From the NCBI GenBank assembly GCA_038745535.1, contig JBCDLI010000005.1:1-64000 (forward strand): a DNA stretch of 64,000 nt, read 5' to 3'. Of this stretch, positions 1-7,370 are shown one piece after another. The notes beneath the pieces are model-generated. The model had not been told where the DNA came from. It worked only from the letters and a program-made list of their open reading frames with translations, and ran no database searches. Made by a program: the position numbers and the translations under genes. The stretch's first letter is position 1, and the number at the start of each line of letters is the position of its first letter. This stretch comes from JBCDLI01 sp038745535 (GTDB taxonomy: Bacteria; Pseudomonadota; Alphaproteobacteria; Rhizobiales; Rhizobiaceae).

Positions 1-500
1 ATTTCGCCCGCCTTCGTGACGAACAGCAATTCCTCCTCGGATTTGACAGCGCGCAACTTTGGAACAATGCCCGAGCCATCGATGAGGTCGCAATAGCTTT
101 CAAATCGTGCATCCAGCTTGCGCCCATTTGAGGCGACGAGTCCGTGGCTGTTATATTCGATGCCGACCTTCTTCCCCAAGAGATCGAATTGGTCCGCGAG
201 GTCTTTGAGATCTCGGGTCGGGTCGGCGTTGGCGCGATCTGGCCAGATGACGATTGTATCAATGTTGGACGTGTGCCGTGCCTGTCGCAAATCGGCTGAT
301 CGCGTGAGAAGCGCCATTTCGCCGTCAACTGTGAAGATCAGACATTGGAAGAAGCAGAACCCAAACGTGTCAAATCCCGTCAACCAGTAGTGGCTTTCTG
401 GAGAGAAGAGAAACATCGCGTCGATGTCCTGCTCTTTCATTGCAGCGGACAGCCGAGCCCGACGCGTTGCATATTCATCAGTGGAAAAGTGAAGCGCCAT
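1..500 (-). CDS. M24-family (Xaa-Pro/creatinase-like) peptidase, N-terminal part, cut by window edge
   Basis: Reading the minus strand from an ATG at 500 gives an open frame to the window edge, starting MALHFSTDEYATRRARLS and continuing through SPESHYWLTGFDTFGF and KLRAVKSEEELLFVTKAGE. The stretch SPESHYWLTGF followed by a KLRAVKSEEEL motif is the typical N-terminal creatinase/prolidase fold of M24 metallopeptidases; the pita-bread catalytic domain with its metal ligands would lie beyond position 1. The start codon sits one base after the pgeF stop (502-504), so the gene is probably the third in an lgt-pgeF-M24 operon. Substrate (Xaa-Pro dipeptide or other C-N bond) cannot be told from the N-terminus. 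Confidence 0.85.
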   Translation of the reverse strand, partial: MALHFSTDEYATRRARLSAAMKEQDIDAMFLFSPESHYWLTGFDTFGFCFFQCLIFTVDGEMALLTRSADLRQARHTSNIDTIVIWPDRANADPTRDLKDLADQFDLLGKKVGIEYNSHGLVASNGRKLDARFESYCDLIDGSGIVPKLRAVKSEEELLFVTKAGE

Positions 501-501
501 A

Positions 502-1284
502 TCAATCGTCCCGAAGCATGATCGCTGAAATCTGTCGTCCGTAGTCCGGCTCACCGCGGTGCGTTGTACGCCTATACGAGAAGAAATCGGCTTCCTCACG
601 ATAGGTGCAGTGGCCGGTCCATTGAAATTTCACACCTGTTTGTGCAGCTGAATTGGCGAGATATGCAGGCAGATCGAACATGAAGTGATTTTCTTTGGCC
701 GAAGGCGAGAAGAACACCGCGTTGTCTTCGCTGTCGTTCAAAAAGTTGTCGCGGAAGTCGGCCCCGACCTCGTAGTTTTTATCAGAGATACAAGGACCAA
801 GAACCACCTCGATGTTGTCCCGTGTCGCACCGAGACCCTCCATGGCTGTCACGGTATGACCTAGGATACCGGCTTTCGCGCCTTTCCAGCCAGCGTGGGC
901 CGCGCCGATCACGCCAGCACTTGGATCGAGGAACAAAAGTGGTCCACAATCGGCAGTGAGAATGCCTAGGACCAGCCCTTTTTCGGCGGTGACCATCGCA
1001 TCGGCCTGGGGGCGTTTTGAGAGCGGAATTGGCTCAGTCACGGTAAAAACGTCAGCAGAGTGCACCTGTTGGACGGTTACTAAGGTATTCTCACTTGTGT
1101 CGAAGTGGATTGCGATCAATCGGCGGTTCTGGCGCACCTTTTCTGCGTCATCGTCCGAGCCGAGGCCGACGTTCAACGAGGCATAGATGCCTTCCGATAC
1201 GCCGCCGGTACGCGTGAAAAATCCGTGTCGGATTGAACCAATCTTACTCCATGCGGGAAGTGTGATCGGAAGTGTTTTTATCAT
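502..1284 (-). CDS. pgeF: Peptidoglycan editing factor PgeF / YfiH-LACC1 family
   Basis: A 260-residue protein of the YfiH/LACC1 (DUF152) family. Visible family motifs are RHGFFTRTGGVSEGIYASLN near residue 20, QQVHSADV near 90, a TADCGPLLFL block with the metal-site cysteine near 130, and AAHAGWKGAKAG with the conserved histidine near 147. Members are cytoplasmic zinc enzymes described as purine nucleoside phosphorylase/adenosine deaminase-like, and in E. coli as an editing factor that removes misincorporated residues from UDP-MurNAc precursors; the old label is multicopper polyphenol oxidase. The ATG overlaps the lgt stop in an ATGA arrangement, so it is translated together with lgt. Length is normal for the family. 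Confidence 0.92.
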   Translation of the reverse strand: MIKTLPITLPAWSKIGSIRHGFFTRTGGVSEGIYASLNVGLGSDDDAEKVRQNRRLIAIHFDTSENTLVTVQQVHSADVFTVTEPIPLSKRPQADAMVTAEKGLVLGILTADCGPLLFLDPSAGVIGAAHAGWKGAKAGILGHTVTAMEGLGATRDNIEVVLGPCISDKNYEVGADFRDNFLNDSEDNAVFFSPSAKENHFMFDLPAYLANSAAQTGVKFQWTGHCTYREEADFFSYRRTTHRGEPDYGRQISAIMLRDD

Positions 1285-2123
1285 AGAGCTCGCGCCTTCG
1301 TTTGAAATTGACGCATGGCCATGACACCAAACACAAACATTGGAAGCGACAAAAGCATTCCCATCGTAAACCAGCCACCGAATAAATAACCGATTTGGGC
1401 GTCGGGTTCGCGATAGAACTCCACAAGCGTCCGAAACGCCCCGTATCCGGCGACGAAGATTGCACCGGTTACGCCGGGGGATTTCAGCGTGCCGAGATAG
1501 TGCGTCGCAAGACGGAGCGCGGCGAACAGGACGAGGCCTTCTAAAATCGCTTCATAGAGCTGGGTAGGGTGACGCGGTACCGGACCGCCATTCGGGAATA
1601 TGACTGCCCAAGGTACATCGGTCGTTCGACCCCAAAGTTCGGAATTGATGAAGTTGGCCAAACGCCCAAAGAAGATGCCAATCGGGACGACTGCCGCGAC
1701 TACATCCACCAACGACAGAAGCGGTAGGCCTCGTTTTTTCGCGAAAAACCACAGTGCGAGTGCAACGCCGAGAAAGCCGCCGTGGAATGACATGCCACCT
1801 TGCCATACGGCAATGATTTCGCCCGGATTTTGTAGGTAAAATGCTGGATTGTAGAAAAGGACGTAGCCCAAACGACCGCCGACCACGATGCCGATGACTG
1901 CCCAGAAGAGGAAGTCGTCAAGGTCTGCGACCGTAATCGGGCTGCTATCATCTCTCCAGAGATTTGCATTCTGGACGAGATGCTGCGCGTATTTCCAACC
2001 GCCGATAATGCCCACAATGTATGCAAGGCTATACCAGCGCACGGCAACTGGACCGATTGAGAAAATGACTGGATCGATACTTGGAAATGCGATCGCTGTC
2101 GCAACAAGACTTGCACCGTCCAT
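1281..2123 (-). CDS. lgt: Prolipoprotein diacylglyceryl transferase
   Basis: A 280-residue multi-pass inner-membrane enzyme that transfers diacylglycerol from phosphatidylglycerol to the lipobox cysteine of prolipoproteins. Recognisable Lgt blocks are GGRLGYVLFYNPAFY, WQGGMSFHGGFLG with the catalytic-region histidine, and the signature around GRLANFINSELWGR followed by PRHPTQLYEA. The frame stays open further upstream to 2534, but the extra 137 residues are low-complexity and run antisense to the UbiK-like gene, so I start at the ATG at 2123, which has GGAG about 8 bases upstream. The product begins MDGASLVATAIAFPSIDPV. It is divergent from the UbiK-like gene and overlaps pgeF by four bases. 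Confidence 0.95.
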   Translation of the reverse strand: MDGASLVATAIAFPSIDPVIFSIGPVAVRWYSLAYIVGIIGGWKYAQHLVQNANLWRDDSSPITVADLDDFLFWAVIGIVVGGRLGYVLFYNPAFYLQNPGEIIAVWQGGMSFHGGFLGVALALWFFAKKRGLPLLSLVDVVAAVVPIGIFFGRLANFINSELWGRTTDVPWAVIFPNGGPVPRHPTQLYEAILEGLVLFAALRLATHYLGTLKSPGVTGAIFVAGYGAFRTLVEFYREPDAQIGYLFGGWFTMGMLLSLPMFVFGVMAMRQFQTKARAL

Positions 2124-2209
2124 GTTCAAATCTCCGCTGTCTTGAAACGTTTGGTGCGCTTGCAATCGCCCGTGGGCAATTTTACCTGATGATTGAACAC
2201 GGAGCACCA

Positions 2210-2470
2210 ATGATGACAAGCGGTCCAAACAAGATTCTCGACGATTTCGCCAAGCTGATGACAGACGCAGCCGGTGCGGCGCAGGGGCTAACGCAAGAGG
2301 CGCAAAACGTGTTTCAGGCGCAGGCCGAGAAATTTCTGTCCACCATGGATTTGGTTCAGCGGGAAGAGTTCGATGCTGTGAAGGAAATGGCAGCAAAAGC
2401 GCTGGATGAGAACGAGGCCCTGAAGGCCAGGCTCGAAGAGCTTGAGGCCAAAAAGCCTGCGAAAAAGTAG
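2210..2470 (+). CDS. ubiK: Accessory factor UbiK-like (BMFP) coiled-coil protein
   Basis: A protein of 86 residues (85 if the second ATG at 2213 is used; GGAG at 2201-2204 serves either). Sequence GPNKILDDFAKLMTDAAGAA then a helical segment and a C-terminal QREEFDAVKEMAAKALDENE heptad region ending in a Lys-rich tail. This matches the membrane-fusogenic BMFP/UbiK family: an N-terminal amphipathic helix and a C-terminal trimeric coiled coil. In enterobacteria UbiK assists the aerobic ubiquinone-biosynthesis complex through UbiJ; no ubi genes are nearby, so the function is by family only. In alphaproteobacteria it commonly lies divergent from lgt, as here. Confidence 0.85.
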   Translation: MMTSGPNKILDDFAKLMTDAAGAAQGLTQEAQNVFQAQAEKFLSTMDLVQREEFDAVKEMAAKALDENEALKARLEELEAKKPAKK

Positions 2471-2678
2471 TCGGGCAGAGATTACTCTCGTCCATCTCCA
2501 CAAAAAATTTGGCTATTTTTACTCCTGTGGACAAGTGAGAAAAAGCGAGTCGATTGAGTCACTTGGCGAGCCTGTCGGCGCGGGCCGCCGTTATGCTTTC
2601 AGACTTATACGCAGGTAATTGCGGTCCCCCGTCTTTTATCGGCGAGTCCCATCAATAGACTGAAATTGTTGATTGATT

Positions 2679-2751
2679 CGTTTCCGCTTTCGGAACGAAG
2701 GATGGTCTGCTTCTTCGATCGGGAGAAGCACATGCCTTCAAAGGCAGTTTT
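2679..2751 (+). promoter_or_regulatory. Hairpin-rich 5' leader in front of ybjN
   Basis: Three consecutive inverted repeats precede the ybjN ribosome-binding site: CGTTTCCG/CGGAACG (2679-2697, one bulged T), TGCTTCT/AGAAGCA (2708-2714 with 2724-2730), and TGCCT/AGGCA (2733-2737 with 2742-2746) followed directly by TTTT (2748-2751) and GGGGGG (2753-2758). The rest of the 290-base gap after the UbiK-like gene shows no ORF. The last hairpin plus T-run resembles a short attenuator, but whether the leader is transcribed is not known. Confidence 0.35.
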
Positions 2752-2762
2752 AGGGGGGATTG

Positions 2763-3275
2763 ATGTCCGTCGATATTTTACAACGGGAAGAGGACATTGA
2801 GCGGCTTATCCATCCCGTGGACCTCATTGAGTACGTGGCCAATCTTCAAGAGTGGAATTTTGAGCGCACCGGCGACGATGAAATCGCGGTAGCGCACGCC
2901 GGGCACTGGGCAAACTACCATATTTCGTTTGCTTGGATGGACAGCTTTCAGGCGCTTCATTTTGCATGTGCTTTCGACGTAAAGGCCAATAATAAGCGTG
3001 TCGGCGAATTGGCTCGTCTTCTTGCGTCTGTGAATGAACAGCTTCTCATGGGCCATTTCGATTATTGGGAAGGTGAAAGCGCGGTCATGTATCGCCACTC
3101 GCTCCTGCTCGCAGGCGGTGCAGAAATAACCGAAGAGCAAATTGGCATGCTGCATTCTAATGCGATTGAGACCTGCGAAGCCTATTATCAGGCATTCCAG
3201 GCCGTTCTTTGGTCGGGCATGAAGGCGGAAAAAGCGCTTGAATTTGCCATGTTCGAAACGGTTGGCGAGGCGTGA
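2763..3275 (+). CDS. YbjN domain-containing protein
   Basis: A 170-residue protein beginning MSVDILQREEDIERLIHPVD. The DUF1790/YbjN pattern is visible: DLIEYVANLQEWNFERTGDD near the N-terminus, a HWANYHISFAWMDSFQALHF block, and NKRVGELARLLASVNEQLLM followed by GHFDYWEGESAVMYRHSLLL. The fold resembles type III secretion chaperones; in E. coli YbjN is tied to stress and motility, but a molecular role is not settled. Start: ATG at 2763 with GGGGGG four bases upstream; a TTG one codon earlier is possible. The stop overlaps the GTG of csaA (GTGA), so the two are translationally coupled. Confidence 0.88.
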   Translation: MSVDILQREEDIERLIHPVDLIEYVANLQEWNFERTGDDEIAVAHAGHWANYHISFAWMDSFQALHFACAFDVKANNKRVGELARLLASVNEQLLMGHFDYWEGESAVMYRHSLLLAGGAEITEEQIGMLHSNAIETCEAYYQAFQAVLWSGMKAEKALEFAMFETVGEA

Positions 3276-3619
3276 GTGCTTCGCCCGAGATCAGCTTTGA
3301 CGATTTTCTGAAAGTCGATATCCGCGCCGGAACGGTCGTTTCTGCAGAGCCTTTCCCGGAAGCGCGAAAGCCTGCGATCAAACTCCGTATCGACTTTGGC
3401 GATAAGATCGGAACTAAAAAGTCTTCTGCTCAGATAACAGTGCACTACGAGGCTGAAACGCTCGTTGGTCGCCAGGTGATGGCAGTTGTGAATTTTCCAC
3501 CGCGTCAGATTGGGCCCTTCATGAGTGAGGTCTTGGTTCTTGGTTTTGAAGATGCTGCTGGCGCGATCATATTGTCTGGTCCCGATCAAACCGTCCCGAA
3601 CGGCGCACGGATGATGTAG
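3272..3619 (+). CDS. csaA: tRNA-binding protein CsaA-like (OB fold)
   Basis: A 115-residue OB-fold protein of the EMAP-II/tRNA-binding family. Visible signature: FDDFLKVDIRAGTVVSAEPF at the N-terminus, KPAIKLRIDFG, the stretch KKSSAQITVHY, and the C-terminal FPPRQIGPFMSEVLVLGF with the conserved SEVLVLG motif. CsaA proteins bind tRNA and have been reported as export-related chaperones in Bacillus; in proteobacteria the role is uncertain. Length matches the family (about 110). Start is GTG at 3272 overlapping the ybjN stop. It converges on the histidine kinase with a gap of only 10 bases and no visible terminator. Confidence 0.9.
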   Translation: MSASPEISFDDFLKVDIRAGTVVSAEPFPEARKPAIKLRIDFGDKIGTKKSSAQITVHYEAETLVGRQVMAVVNFPPRQIGPFMSEVLVLGFEDAAGAIILSGPDQTVPNGARMM

Positions 3620-3629
3620 CGGACAACAC

Positions 3630-5057
3630 CTATAGCGGGATCTGGACTTCCACTTTTAGACCGCCGTAAGCACTATCGTCCAAAGTGATGTCGCCGCCAT
3701 GACGCTTCGCGATATCCAGTGCGATTGACAAGCCTAGTCCGGTTCCACTCGCGTCCAGATTGCGGGCCTCATCAAGCCTATAGAACGGACGGAACACCTC
3801 GTCTCGATGCTTTTTCGGGATGCCAGGTCCGTCGTCTTCCACGACGATTGTCAGCTCACCCTTTGAATTAGTGATGACCATTTCAATGGATGACGCGTAG
3901 CGAATTGCATTGGACACGATGTTATCGAGCATTCGCTTAAACGCGACCTGCTGCACGACGATATCAGGCCGACCGATTAATGTCGCTGTAAGCTTTCGGC
4001 CTTGCAGCGCGGCGCTTTTCTCGGCCCTCTCGATCAATTCTTCCAGATCAACGAGGCCAGTCGTTTCGCCCACATCAGACTTCGCAAAATCCATATAGCC
4101 TTCGAGCATAGACTGCATGTCCGTAACGTCTTTCTCCAGTGCTTCAATATCGGGAGAACGCTCTGCGAGCGCGAGTTGAAGCTTGAAACGCGTAAGGATC
4201 GTCCGAAGATCGTGGCTTACGCCGGAAAGCATAGTTGTGCGTTGATCAATTTGGTTTTCGATCCGCTCTTTCATTTGAATGAAGGCCAAACCGGCTCTGC
4301 GCACCTCAATGGCTCCACGCGGCCGAAAGGTATCGGCGGGCGAGCGACCCTTGCCAAAGCCCTCCGCAGCTTCGGCCAGACGTTGAATGGGACGTATTTG
4401 ATTGCGCAAAAAGCTAACCGCGATAACAAGGAGGAAAAACGACGTGCCAACCATCCAGAGCAGGAAAATATGGGTGTTGGACGCGTAGGTCTGACTGCGG
4501 CGTGCAAAGACGCGCAGCACTGTGTCCTCAAGTTGGATGCGGACCTCTACCAGATTGGAGTTGCCAACCGTGTTGATCCAAAACGGGCGACCGATTTGCT
4601 TCGTAATTTCTTCGCTTAGAACTTCGTCGAGAATTGAGAAGAACGGTTTGGGGGCTGGTGCCGGAAGCTGGCCACCGGGCAGCACCGCAATATTCAAAGC
4701 CAGCTGATCTTGAGCAATCGCTGTGATTTGCGCGAAGTCAGCGTCTTGAGGCCAAGTTTCCATGACTTCGATGATCGCCGCAATATCCCGCGTAACAGCG
4801 GTCGACAGGCGCTGTGTCACTGTCTGCCAGTGGCGCTCCATGAACACAAACGCGACCACGGACTGTAGCAATACCATGGGCGCTATGATGATAATAAGAG
4901 ACCTGGCGTAGAGCCCACGCGGAATTATCTGTGCGATCCGCGCTGAAATGGTCTTTGCGTAGATAGAGATGCTTCGCTTCAGCCGCCGATACACAAGCCG
5001 GATGCGGACACGCTTCCGATTTGGGACAACGAACCATCTGCTGTCAGTAAAGCTCAT
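3630..5057 (-). CDS. EnvZ-like sensor histidine kinase
   Basis: A 475-residue inner-membrane histidine kinase. Two membrane segments bracket a periplasmic domain of about 120 residues (roughly 52-73 and 196-217), then a HAMP domain (RNQIRPIQRLAEAAEGFGKG), a dimerisation helix with phospho-acceptor His282 in SGVSHDLRTILTRFKLQLAL, and a HATPase domain with N box (DNIVSNAIRYA), G1 (VEDDGPGIP), F box (FRPFYRLDEA) and G2 (GTGLGLSIA). The Ile in RTILTR instead of the usual Pro is common in alphaproteobacterial EnvZ-type kinases. It is third in an operon with the MarR and response-regulator genes, 15 bases behind the latter, and presumably phosphorylates that regulator. The signal is unknown. Confidence 0.92.
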   Translation of the reverse strand: MSFTDSRWFVVPNRKRVRIRLVYRRLKRSISIYAKTISARIAQIIPRGLYARSLIIIIAPMVLLQSVVAFVFMERHWQTVTQRLSTAVTRDIAAIIEVMETWPQDADFAQITAIAQDQLALNIAVLPGGQLPAPAPKPFFSILDEVLSEEITKQIGRPFWINTVGNSNLVEVRIQLEDTVLRVFARRSQTYASNTHIFLLWMVGTSFFLLVIAVSFLRNQIRPIQRLAEAAEGFGKGRSPADTFRPRGAIEVRRAGLAFIQMKERIENQIDQRTTMLSGVSHDLRTILTRFKLQLALAERSPDIEALEKDVTDMQSMLEGYMDFAKSDVGETTGLVDLEELIERAEKSAALQGRKLTATLIGRPDIVVQQVAFKRMLDNIVSNAIRYASSIEMVITNSKGELTIVVEDDGPGIPKKHRDEVFRPFYRLDEARNLDASGTGLGLSIALDIAKRHGGDITLDDSAYGGLKVEVQIPL

Positions 5058-5072
5058 CGTATGCTGCGTGCC

Positions 5073-5792
5073 TTAATCCGTCGACAGCTTATACCCTATT
5101 CCACGAACGGTCTGGAGCCAAACCGGGTCTGCAGGCTCGGCTTCGATTTTTCGCCGCAAGCGGTTGATCTGGACGTCAATTGTTCGTTCGCCAACCTCGG
5201 TATTTGGGGGGCAAAGATCGTCGCGCGGCACTGTTTCGTTCGGCTTATTGGCAAACGTCGCCAGAATTGCCTTCTCGCGCTCGGTCAGTTTTACGGGCTC
5301 GCCCCGCTTTTTGAGTTCGAGCTTCAAAAGTGAGAAGGTGAATGGCCCAAACACTATTTGTTCTGGTCCGGTCCCCTCGGCGGTCGAAGCAGTGCGGCGC
5401 ACAAGGGCGTTCAGCCGGAGCAGAAGCTCACGCGGTTCAAAGGGTTTTGGTAAGTAATCATCGGCACCAGCTTCCAAACCTTCGATTCGGTTCTCGGTTT
5501 CAGAACGTGCGGTCAACATGATGATTGGGACGTCCGACGACGCCGCGCGCAGGCTTTTTGCAAACTCAAGGCCCGTTTCGCCGGGCATCATGATGTCCAG
5601 CACCATGGCGTCAAACTGGAGGCCTTCCATTTTTGCACGGGCATCGTCGGCATGCTCGGCACTCGTCACACGATATCCGTTTTGGACCAGGTATTTGGTA
5701 AGCAGCGTTCGGATGCGCGTATCGTCATCGACTAGCAACACGTGCGGCGATGCATCGTGGATGGCTGCTTTGTCTGGTGTTGCTTCAACCAT
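5073..5792 (-). CDS. OmpR/PetR-family response regulator
   Basis: A 239-residue two-domain regulator. The receiver domain contains VLLVDDDTRIRTLLTKYL, phospho-acceptor Asp66 in MVLDIMMPGETGLEF, IMLTARSE and the LPKPFEPREL lysine. The C-terminal winged-helix effector domain has KLTEREKAILATFANKPNE, the recognition region ERTIDVQINRLRRKIE and VRGIGYKL at the end. The ATG is preceded by AAGGA eight bases upstream, just after the MarR stop (three-base gap). The MarR-regulator-kinase order next to ilvE recalls PetP-PetR of Rhodobacter, where PetR is needed for cytochrome bc1 expression; that functional link is inference here. Confidence 0.93.
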   Translation of the reverse strand: MVEATPDKAAIHDASPHVLLVDDDTRIRTLLTKYLVQNGYRVTSAEHADDARAKMEGLQFDAMVLDIMMPGETGLEFAKSLRAASSDVPIIMLTARSETENRIEGLEAGADDYLPKPFEPRELLLRLNALVRRTASTAEGTGPEQIVFGPFTFSLLKLELKKRGEPVKLTEREKAILATFANKPNETVPRDDLCPPNTEVGERTIDVQINRLRRKIEAEPADPVWLQTVRGIGYKLSTD

Positions 5793-5795
5793 AAT

Positions 5796-6254
5796 TTATT
5801 CCTTTTTATCCGCCGCGGTGAGGCTGCCGGTCATGGCTTTAAGGAAATGCGCCGCGTCTTCGGCGGCGTATCCTGTTTCAAGCAATGCGCTTTGAATTCG
5901 GACAGCTTGTGGCGTGCGCAGCTTTTCTAAAAGGTTTGCGCCTTTTTCGGTCAGCGAAAGTCGTTTTTGTCGGCGATCTTCTCGGTCTTGGACTTGGTTC
6001 ACGAAGCCCTCCTCAACCAATTGCTTCAGCACCCGTCCAAGGCTCTGCTTGGTGATGCGCAGCAGTTCCAATAGCTCCGCGACGGTCAAACCCGGACGAT
6101 GACCGACGAAGTGTATCACACGGTGGTGCGCGCGACCGAATTCGATTTCCGCAAGGATTGCATCAGGGTCAGCGGTAAAATCGCGATAGGCGAAGAAAAA
6201 AAGTTCGATCAGCTCTTGGATGTCGTCGTCGGTAGCTGGCTTTGAGTTTCTCAT
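5796..6254 (-). CDS. MarR-family regulator, PetP-like
   Basis: A 152-residue winged-helix repressor/activator of the MarR family. It shows FFFAYRDFTADPDAILAEIE at the N-terminus, GRAHHRVIHFVG, the recognition part LTVAELLELLRITKQSLGRV and the wing VNQVQDREDRRQKRLSLTEK. These features, and its place immediately in front of an OmpR-type regulator, match PetP of the alphaproteobacterial petPR pair. It is the first gene of the three-gene operon and is divergent from ilvE; a perfect inverted repeat 23 bases upstream of its start is a good candidate for its own operator. No cysteine pair typical of OhrR is present, so a redox sensor is unlikely. Confidence 0.9.
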   Translation of the reverse strand: MRNSKPATDDDIQELIELFFFAYRDFTADPDAILAEIEFGRAHHRVIHFVGHRPGLTVAELLELLRITKQSLGRVLKQLVEEGFVNQVQDREDRRQKRLSLTEKGANLLEKLRTPQAVRIQSALLETGYAAEDAAHFLKAMTGSLTAADKKE

Positions 6255-6276
6255 TCAGCGAAAGGGCTCCAAATAA

Positions 6277-6297
6277 TATGTCAGCCTTATTGACATA
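6277..6297. promoter_or_regulatory. Perfect inverted repeat between marR-like gene and ilvE (putative operator)
   Basis: TATGTCA (6277-6283), a 7-base spacer, then TGACATA (6291-6297): perfect 7-base arms in a 21-base site. The right arm contains a consensus -35 box TTGACA (6290-6295) reading towards ilvE; the -10 at a 17-base spacing (CATAGC) is poor. Size and symmetry fit a MarR-type site, and the site lies 23 bases from the MarR start. Binding is inferred. Confidence 0.55.
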
Positions 6298-6417
6298 ACT
6301 ATGCCAGACCTCCATAGCGCTGCGACGCTTTGGAGGCGTACTATCCGTTACGGTTGTCTGCAAGGTCGCAGCTATAGCTTCCAAATTGAGCGTGCAGGAC
6401 AGTTGGAGGTTAGCATT

Positions 6418-7290
6418 ATGGCAAGCGTTCCCTACGATCAGTTGGACGGCGAAATCTGGATGAACGGTGAGTTCGTGCCGTGGGCTGATGCCAAGGTGCA
6501 CGTGCTGACCCATGCTCTGCATTACGGCAGTGCCGTGTTTGAAGGTGAGCGTGCCTACAATGGCAAGATTTTTAAGCTGACCGAACACACAAAGCGTCTT
6601 CACGAGTCGGCCGAACTGCTTGGCTATAAGATCCCTTGGGACGTTGAGACAATCGATAAGGCGTGTATCGAACTGCTGGAGCGGCAGGGTCTCAAAGACG
6701 CCTATGCTCGCCCAATCGCATGGCGCGGATCAGAGATGATGGGCATCTCTGCGCAACAAAACACAATCAACCTTGCGATAGCGATTTGGGAATGGCCAAG
6801 CTATTTCGATCCAGAAGCGCGGATGCGCGGCATTCGGCTGGAGATGGCGGAATATCGCAGGCCCGATCCGGCAACAGCGCCGTCACGTTCTAAGGCGGCG
6901 GGGCTTTATATGATTTGCACCATTTCCAAGCACGCCGCGGAGTCCAAGGGCTATGACGATGCGCTTATGCTCGACTGGAAGGGCCGGGTCGCCGAAGCGA
7001 CGGGCGCGAACGTGTTCTTCGTTCAAAACGGGAAATTGCATACGCCAAAGACCGACTGCCTTTTGGACGGGATTACGCGTCGCACCGTGATCGATCTTGC
7101 GAAAGCAAACGAAATCGAAGTCGTTGAACGCGATATCATGCCCCATGAGATGGAAGGCTTCGAGCAGTGCTTCGTAACAGGAACGGCTGCCGAGGTTACG
7201 CCCGTGGCTGAAATTGGCGACTACAACTTTGTTGTCGGCGACGAAACGAAGATGCTGATGAACGCCTATACTGCGCTTGTGAACAGCTGA
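6418..7290 (+). CDS. ilvE: Branched-chain amino acid aminotransferase
   Basis: A 290-residue fold-type IV PLP enzyme that interconverts leucine, isoleucine and valine with their 2-oxo acids. Visible family features are GEIWMNGEFVPWADAKVHVL, HALHYGSAVFEGERAY, the PLP lysine region with SKHAAESKGYDDALMLDWKG, VAEATGANVFFVQ and CFVTGTAAEVTPVAEIG. An earlier in-frame ATG at 6301 would add 39 residues without family similarity and lies beside the palindrome; the ATG at 6418 has GGAGG (6405-6409) eight bases upstream and gives the usual rhizobial start MASVPYDQLDG. It is divergent from the MarR operon. Confidence 0.95.
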   Translation: MASVPYDQLDGEIWMNGEFVPWADAKVHVLTHALHYGSAVFEGERAYNGKIFKLTEHTKRLHESAELLGYKIPWDVETIDKACIELLERQGLKDAYARPIAWRGSEMMGISAQQNTINLAIAIWEWPSYFDPEARMRGIRLEMAEYRRPDPATAPSRSKAAGLYMICTISKHAAESKGYDDALMLDWKGRVAEATGANVFFVQNGKLHTPKTDCLLDGITRRTVIDLAKANEIEVVERDIMPHEMEGFEQCFVTGTAAEVTPVAEIGDYNFVVGDETKMLMNAYTALVNS

Positions 7291-7323
7291 TTTAGGTCGC
7301 AGAACTTGTTCTTCTTCTCGTTT

Positions 7324-7339
7324 TGCATGCAAGCATGCA
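7324..7339. repeat. Near-perfect palindrome between ilvE and the hydrolase gene
   Basis: TGCATGC, two bases, GCATGCA: 7-base arms with an AA spacer, 32 bases upstream of the GTG at 7371. The spacer is too short for an RNA hairpin, so a protein-binding dyad or chance are the alternatives. Confidence 0.35.
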
Positions 7340-7370
7340 GCAACGCTTGGTCTGGGTGAAAGGATAATCC

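Noticed and set aside
118..390. Plus-strand open frame at the left edge
   Set aside because: It is antisense to the M24 peptidase frame, which has clear family similarity.
2124..2534. N-terminal extension of lgt by 137 residues
   Set aside because: The frame is open but its sequence is low-complexity, not Lgt-like, and antisense to the UbiK-like gene; a ribosome-binding site marks the ATG at 2123.
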